Positions 60,751-64,000 of a stretch of 64,000 nucleotides of DNA are shown piece after piece. The stretch is taken from assembly GCA_965248335.1 (NCBI GenBank), contig CBDFIY010000003.1, positions 620,001 to 684,000 of the forward strand, written 5' to 3'. The position numbers and the translations under genes were made by a program. This stretch comes from CAKMZU01 sp965248335. GTDB taxonomy: Bacteria; Pseudomonadota; Gammaproteobacteria; Pseudomonadales; DT-91. Each line of letters starts with the position of its first letter. Position 1 is the first letter of the stretch. The notes below the pieces were generated by a model. That model saw only the letters and a list, made by a program, of their open reading frames with translations. It was not told the origin of the DNA and made no database searches.

Positions 60751-60802
60751 ATATTTCACAAATGCATAGCCTTTATTGAGAAAAACGGATAACCCCTACA
60801 GG

Positions 60803-60946
60803 TAGACCCGTAGTAGGCTGTCGGAAATCTGTTGTTTTGATCAAAAAACATGTACCCAGTCTTTTAGCTTAATCCAATGATTAAATGACTAGAAAGCATA
60901 AAATCAAACCCGACAATCAGGTTGAAATGATGTACTAGACCCGTAG
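60803..60946. repeat. 11-bp direct repeats bounding a small insert with an IS630-like end
   Basis: TAGACCCGTAG occurs at 60803-60813 and again at 60936-60946. The segment between ends in gttgaaatgatgtactag, nearly identical to the right end of IS630 element B (22 of 27 positions, counting from GACAAT). No matching left end or transposase is present. It looks like a solo end or a small non-autonomous relic in the 375-base gap before the Ig-like lipoprotein gene. Confidence 0.55.
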
Positions 60947-61126
60947 CATGCAGTTACCTTACCTACTGCCCAAAGATTTTGATTTCATCTATGCCAATAG
61001 TTTCAAAACAAACATGATTCTTTTTTATAACTGCCATTCATGCAGCATTCATTTGTGGGTTTTATGTGAATTTATATGAATGCATTTCGTCTAACGGGAT
61101 TCATCTATCATGGGTAGGATAGTATT

Positions 61127-63223
61127 ATGACGAAGAAGTTGTTTTTTAAAACGCTAATCTTATTGTGGGTCGCCGCCGGCTTAGCCGGGTGCGGTTCGGA
61201 TAGTGATTCCGACGACGTTAGTGATTCCGGCGACGTTAGTGTTAATGACATTGTTATAAAGCCATCAATAAAAGTGTTAGCTATAGGGACGACAGGGAAG
61301 TACGAAGCCTTCGATAGAGCTGCTGACGGTAAACAGACTGATATCACGAACCTGGTAGAATGGATGAGTACTAATCCAGAAGTAGCGAGCATATCATCGG
61401 ATTCTAAGGGTGCGTTCGCCAAAGGCGTGAGTAAAGGTACTACCGATATCGTCGCAGTGTATAAAGGAAAAACAGATACAGTGCCGCTAGAAGTTACCGA
61501 TGGGAAGTTACTCTCAATTGAGGTATTCCCCCCTGTAGCGAAGGTGGCACAAGACTTTTCTATCCAGTACAGAGCACAGGGCCTTTTTGACGACAAGACA
61601 AAACAAGATATCACTCATGATGTTAGCTGGCTTAGTTCTGATGAAGCCGTTGCCAGTATTGCCCCCGGAAAAAAAGGCCAAGTAACGGCAATGGGCGTAT
61701 CAGCTGGTGAAACAAAAATAACCGCGAGCATGGAAAATCACGCGACAAAGAAAGACGTCGTCAGTGACCCAGCTTTACTTGAGGTCACAGCAGATACATT
61801 AGATAAGATTGAGGTAATTTCAACGTTCAACGAAATCCACCCCGGTGTGAAAATCCAGATGCTAGCTGAGGGTGTATTCTCTGATCAGTCACGACAAGAT
61901 ATTAGCGGCCAAGTTATCTGGCAGAGCAGTGACAGTGCTATTGCGTCTGTCGAATTTGATTCTATTGCAGGTATGACATACGTCATTGGTAAATCGAGCG
62001 GAAAGGTAGATATCACAGCCACAAAAGAAGGAAATACAGGGAAAGTGTCTTTAGAGGTCAAGGGCGGTAAGTTGAATAGGCTAAGTATATCAACACAAGA
62101 ACGTCATCTTCTACATATTACAGGTCTTGAGTCTGAATTTACTGTACGAGGCTTATATGATGATGGCATGATTTATGATTTAACCAATACTGTGTGGTGG
62201 CATAGTAGTAACTCTGAAGTAGCTTCCGTGGGGCAAGGCTCATTAGGCGGTTATGTTGCTGCGATAGCCGCCGGAGATACAAATATTTCTGCATCATTCG
62301 GAGCTGTAAAGAGCCCTGACTACAATATAAAGGTGGGTGACATGGAGTTAAGCAAAATCGAAGCAGAGCTTATCGGTAAGGGTGTAAAAGGTGTAAAAGA
62401 AGGTTTTAGGATAGATGTGTCGGCAGAAGGTATTTTTATTAAGGCTGGCTCTATGAAATCTATTAGAGAGATTACCCAAGAGGTCACTTGGATCAGCGAT
62501 CATCCAGATATGGTGAGTGTCGAAAAACGGGAAGGTACAAACCTGGCTGAGGTTGTAGGTGTTCGTGAGAGCAACGGGAAGCCTGTTAACATTTGGGCGG
62601 TATATCATGAGCATGACCCGTCAACAGGTCAGGCAAAAATAACCACGAGTAATCTTTTACCGATAACAGTTTTCCCCGCCTCTCCATTAAAAAGCATCGA
62701 GATAAAAAAAACTTTTACTTACTCGCTGGCTGTAGGCTATAGGCACGAATTTTTAGCTAATGGTACTTTTGCTGATAAAACAATCGCTAATATTACTGCT
62801 GATGTAGATTGGACGAGTAGCGATGCGACGGTTGGTGTTGTTATTAATGGCCGCTTTGTGGCTAAAGCCGCAGGCAATACGACGGTAATGGCGATAAAAG
62901 GTAAGACGGAAAGTAGTAATCCACAGAAGATAACGGTTATTCCCAAAGTAGCTTATTTTTTAGCGTTGTCAGCTGATCCAAAAACCATAGCGATGGGCGG
63001 TAAAACAACTATTATCGCCACAGCGCGTTACACTGACCACTCACATGTAACGATAAAATCTGAAGCTATTAAGTGGAGGAGTGATGATAAGTCTATCGCC
63101 ACCGTCGACAAGGCGGGGGTTGTCATGGGTATAAATAGTGGGTCGGTTGCTATTCATGGGGATTATATACGTAAGGACGGTAAACGTGTTGGTGGTGGGT
63201 ATATAAAAATTACCGTCAAGTAA
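61127..63223 (+). CDS. lipoprotein with repeated bacterial Ig-like (Big_2) domains
   Basis: 698 residues. Lipobox LAGC (Cys22) is followed by an Asp/Ser linker. About seven Ig-like group 2 repeats of 85-95 residues cover the rest; each has the pattern ...V.ISV..G....L.A.G.F.D.....DIT..V.W.SSD..VASV....G.V.A...G...I.A. Examples are KQDITHDVSWLSSDEAVASI and RQDISGQVIWQSSDSAIASV. Big_2 domains serve as stalks in adhesins and invasins. No catalytic or carbohydrate-binding head is evident, so this may be a surface adhesin or scaffold. Monocistronic. Confidence 0.92.
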   Translation: MTKKLFFKTLILLWVAAGLAGCGSDSDSDDVSDSGDVSVNDIVIKPSIKVLAIGTTGKYEAFDRAADGKQTDITNLVEWMSTNPEVASISSDSKGAFAKGVSKGTTDIVAVYKGKTDTVPLEVTDGKLLSIEVFPPVAKVAQDFSIQYRAQGLFDDKTKQDITHDVSWLSSDEAVASIAPGKKGQVTAMGVSAGETKITASMENHATKKDVVSDPALLEVTADTLDKIEVISTFNEIHPGVKIQMLAEGVFSDQSRQDISGQVIWQSSDSAIASVEFDSIAGMTYVIGKSSGKVDITATKEGNTGKVSLEVKGGKLNRLSISTQERHLLHITGLESEFTVRGLYDDGMIYDLTNTVWWHSSNSEVASVGQGSLGGYVAAIAAGDTNISASFGAVKSPDYNIKVGDMELSKIEAELIGKGVKGVKEGFRIDVSAEGIFIKAGSMKSIREITQEVTWISDHPDMVSVEKREGTNLAEVVGVRESNGKPVNIWAVYHEHDPSTGQAKITTSNLLPITVFPASPLKSIEIKKTFTYSLAVGYRHEFLANGTFADKTIANITADVDWTSSDATVGVVINGRFVAKAAGNTTVMAIKGKTESSNPQKITVIPKVAYFLALSADPKTIAMGGKTTIIATARYTDHSHVTIKSEAIKWRSDDKSIATVDKAGVVMGINSGSVAIHGDYIRKDGKRVGGGYIKITVK

Positions 63224-63252
63224 CGATTTGGTCGGTTAAGAAAATAATAAAC

Positions 63253-63279
63253 GCAGGGGCATCAGTTTGATACCCCTGC
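63253..63279. terminator. terminator hairpin after the Ig-like lipoprotein gene
   Basis: GCAGGGGcATCA / TGATaCCCCTGC with a GTT loop, about 30 bases past the stop. It is followed by T-rich sequence on the minus strand, so it may also serve the convergent gene. Confidence 0.8.
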
Positions 63280-63344
63280 AGATAGATTCGATGAAAGGCT
63301 AAGTTAATACGCTAAGATAAAAGGCACTTGCCTTAAAACAAGCA

Positions 63345-63647
63345 TTAATCATCATTGAGTATCGTAATATCAGGAAAGTGTTTTTTTACACATGCCGTAT
63401 AATCACGTTTTTTGAATACAGAGAAGGGTGTTTGGTAACCCATGAGTTTACACGCGTAAGTTTGCCCGTTGGGTGTATCATTCGACCAACCCCAGTCTTT
63501 TTCCCAGTAGATATTCATGGCGCCCGCGCCGGCTGCATCAAATTGCTTCATGCCTTTACAGCCGAGCACTTCATCGGCAGGTACGGGGATGCCAAGGTGG
63601 TTAGAAAAATGCGTATAGTATTTAATACGATTCAGTGATTGAGCCAC
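63345..63647 (-). CDS. hypothetical protein, possibly N-terminally truncated
   Basis: 100 codons from GTG 63647. Cys- and Trp-rich for its size (GCKGMKQF, WEKDWGWSND, YACKLMG, YTACVKKHFP), which suggests a disulfide-bonded secreted protein. The frame extends 12 codons upstream (SGLGIVCCGAVE) to a stop, without a usable start or signal peptide, so the original N-terminus may have been lost. No family recognised. Confidence 0.45.
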   Translation of the reverse strand: MAQSLNRIKYYTHFSNHLGIPVPADEVLGCKGMKQFDAAGAGAMNIYWEKDWGWSNDTPNGQTYACKLMGYQTPFSVFKKRDYTACVKKHFPDITILNDD

Positions 63648-63840
63648 TTCAACAGCACCACAGCATACAATGCCTAAACCTGATCAAAGGCTACTCAAGT
63701 CGATATAAAGATTAAATGATTTGATTAACCTTCACCTGAATACTGAGTTTTGTTCTTATGCGCAATATCGATTCAAAATAAATAATGAACAAATTCATCT
63801 TTGTTTGTCAAATAATCACTTTTATGAAAAGAGATGGTGC

Positions 63841-64000
63841 ATGCTAAAGATGATGTATTTTTTTACTCGTTTGTTTTTTCTTATTGGGTTGCCGATATTT
63901 TTAATGAACACTCAACTTTGTTTATCGACGGGGGATCTTGAGCTGACCGCCCCTGATGAGCCAGAACAACTAAAACCTCGCGTACTTTTCTATACGATGA
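63841..64000 (+). CDS. exported protein, 3' end outside window
   Basis: The frame starts at ATG 63841 and is open to the window edge (53 codons). The N-terminus is a signal peptide-like MLKMMYFFTRLFFLIGLPIFLMNTQLCLS, then STGDLELTAPDEPEQLKPRVLFY. No function can be given from this part. Confidence 0.5.
   Translation, partial: MLKMMYFFTRLFFLIGLPIFLMNTQLCLSTGDLELTAPDEPEQLKPRVLFYTM

Noticed and set aside
1..64000. Prophage or integrative element
   Set aside because: No integrase, capsid, terminase, lysis or conjugation genes were seen; all mobile DNA is IS- or MITE-sized.
1..64000. tRNA or rRNA genes
   Set aside because: No cloverleaf-like segments or rRNA sequence were recognised in the intergenic regions; a covariance-model search would be needed to exclude small RNAs.

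Overview
The window looks like chromosomal DNA of a moderately AT-rich gammaproteobacterium. Its housekeeping genes are of gammaproteobacterial type: rpsA followed by ihfB, ispB divergent from rplU-rpmA-obgE with proB nearby, rpsT, nadE, and bamD divergent from rluD-pgeF. Species cannot be named from sequence alone. The chromosome has been heavily reworked by insertion sequences. I count five mobile elements with readable ends (two ISAs1, two IS630, one Tn5/IS50-like), an IS200-type element, an IS4 fragment, three copies of a 128-bp MITE and several genes broken by insertion or internal deletion.

Layout. 0-5.5 kb: the end of a large exported-type protein, then an IS pile-up (ISAs1, a glycosyltransferase fragment, an IS4 fragment split by an IS630). 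5.6-10 kb: rpsA, ihfB, a catalase and hpt. 10-14.5 kb: a lipoprotein gene split cleanly by a second IS630, in operon with an exported metallophosphoesterase. 15-19.5 kb: a Zn/Cd/Pb-type P-ATPase and a superoxide reductase, followed by ISAs1 copy 2. 19.6-25.3 kb: tetR, ispB, rplU-rpmA-obgE, two small secreted proteins, proB. 25.4-34.2 kb: a Tn5-like IS inside the end hairpin of an IS200 element, a decayed PLP-decarboxylase gene, an ogt/ada-alkA alkylation repair operon, an exported methyltransferase and a large M4 metalloprotease. 34.3-39.6 kb: rpsT, dgkA, nadE, bamD, rluD, pgeF. 40-42.4 kb: a second exported methyltransferase, a chalcone-isomerase-like protein and an AI-2E-family permease. 42.7-50.3 kb: a PspA/polyamine envelope cluster. 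50.7-64 kb: a 1263-residue lipoprotein with a C-terminal CE-clan-like cysteine protease, a His-rich membrane protein, a broken prolyl oligopeptidase, an Hsp20, an MprF-like protein, a lipoprotein with repeated Ig-like domains and two edge or uncertain genes.

Two systems stand out. The first is the 42.7-50.3 kb cluster: YjfI (DUF2170), PspA, YjfK-like, a small basic protein, a TVGYGD potassium channel with an RCK-like tail, a duplicated DUF350 membrane protein, a Gly-rich membrane protein, a membrane-fused polyamine synthase-like protein, a rhomboid protease and, convergent with it, an S-adenosylmethionine decarboxylase. It resembles the E. coli yjfIJKL row. I see no ATP-grasp amidoligase (YjfC) or YjfM here; polyamine chemistry, ion conduction and membrane proteolysis sit beside PspA instead.

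The second is a set of lipoproteins with a similar layout (13.4-10.0 kb, 54.5-50.7 kb, and perhaps the gene at the left edge). Two of them have a lipobox, a DUF4382-like N-terminal region, a late single membrane segment followed by basic residues, and unrelated tails. One tail ends in a H-E-Q-C cysteine protease signature of the Ulp1/YopJ kind. Together with two signal-peptide-bearing methyltransferases and a large secreted protease, this suggests an organism that interacts with other cells, but that is inference.
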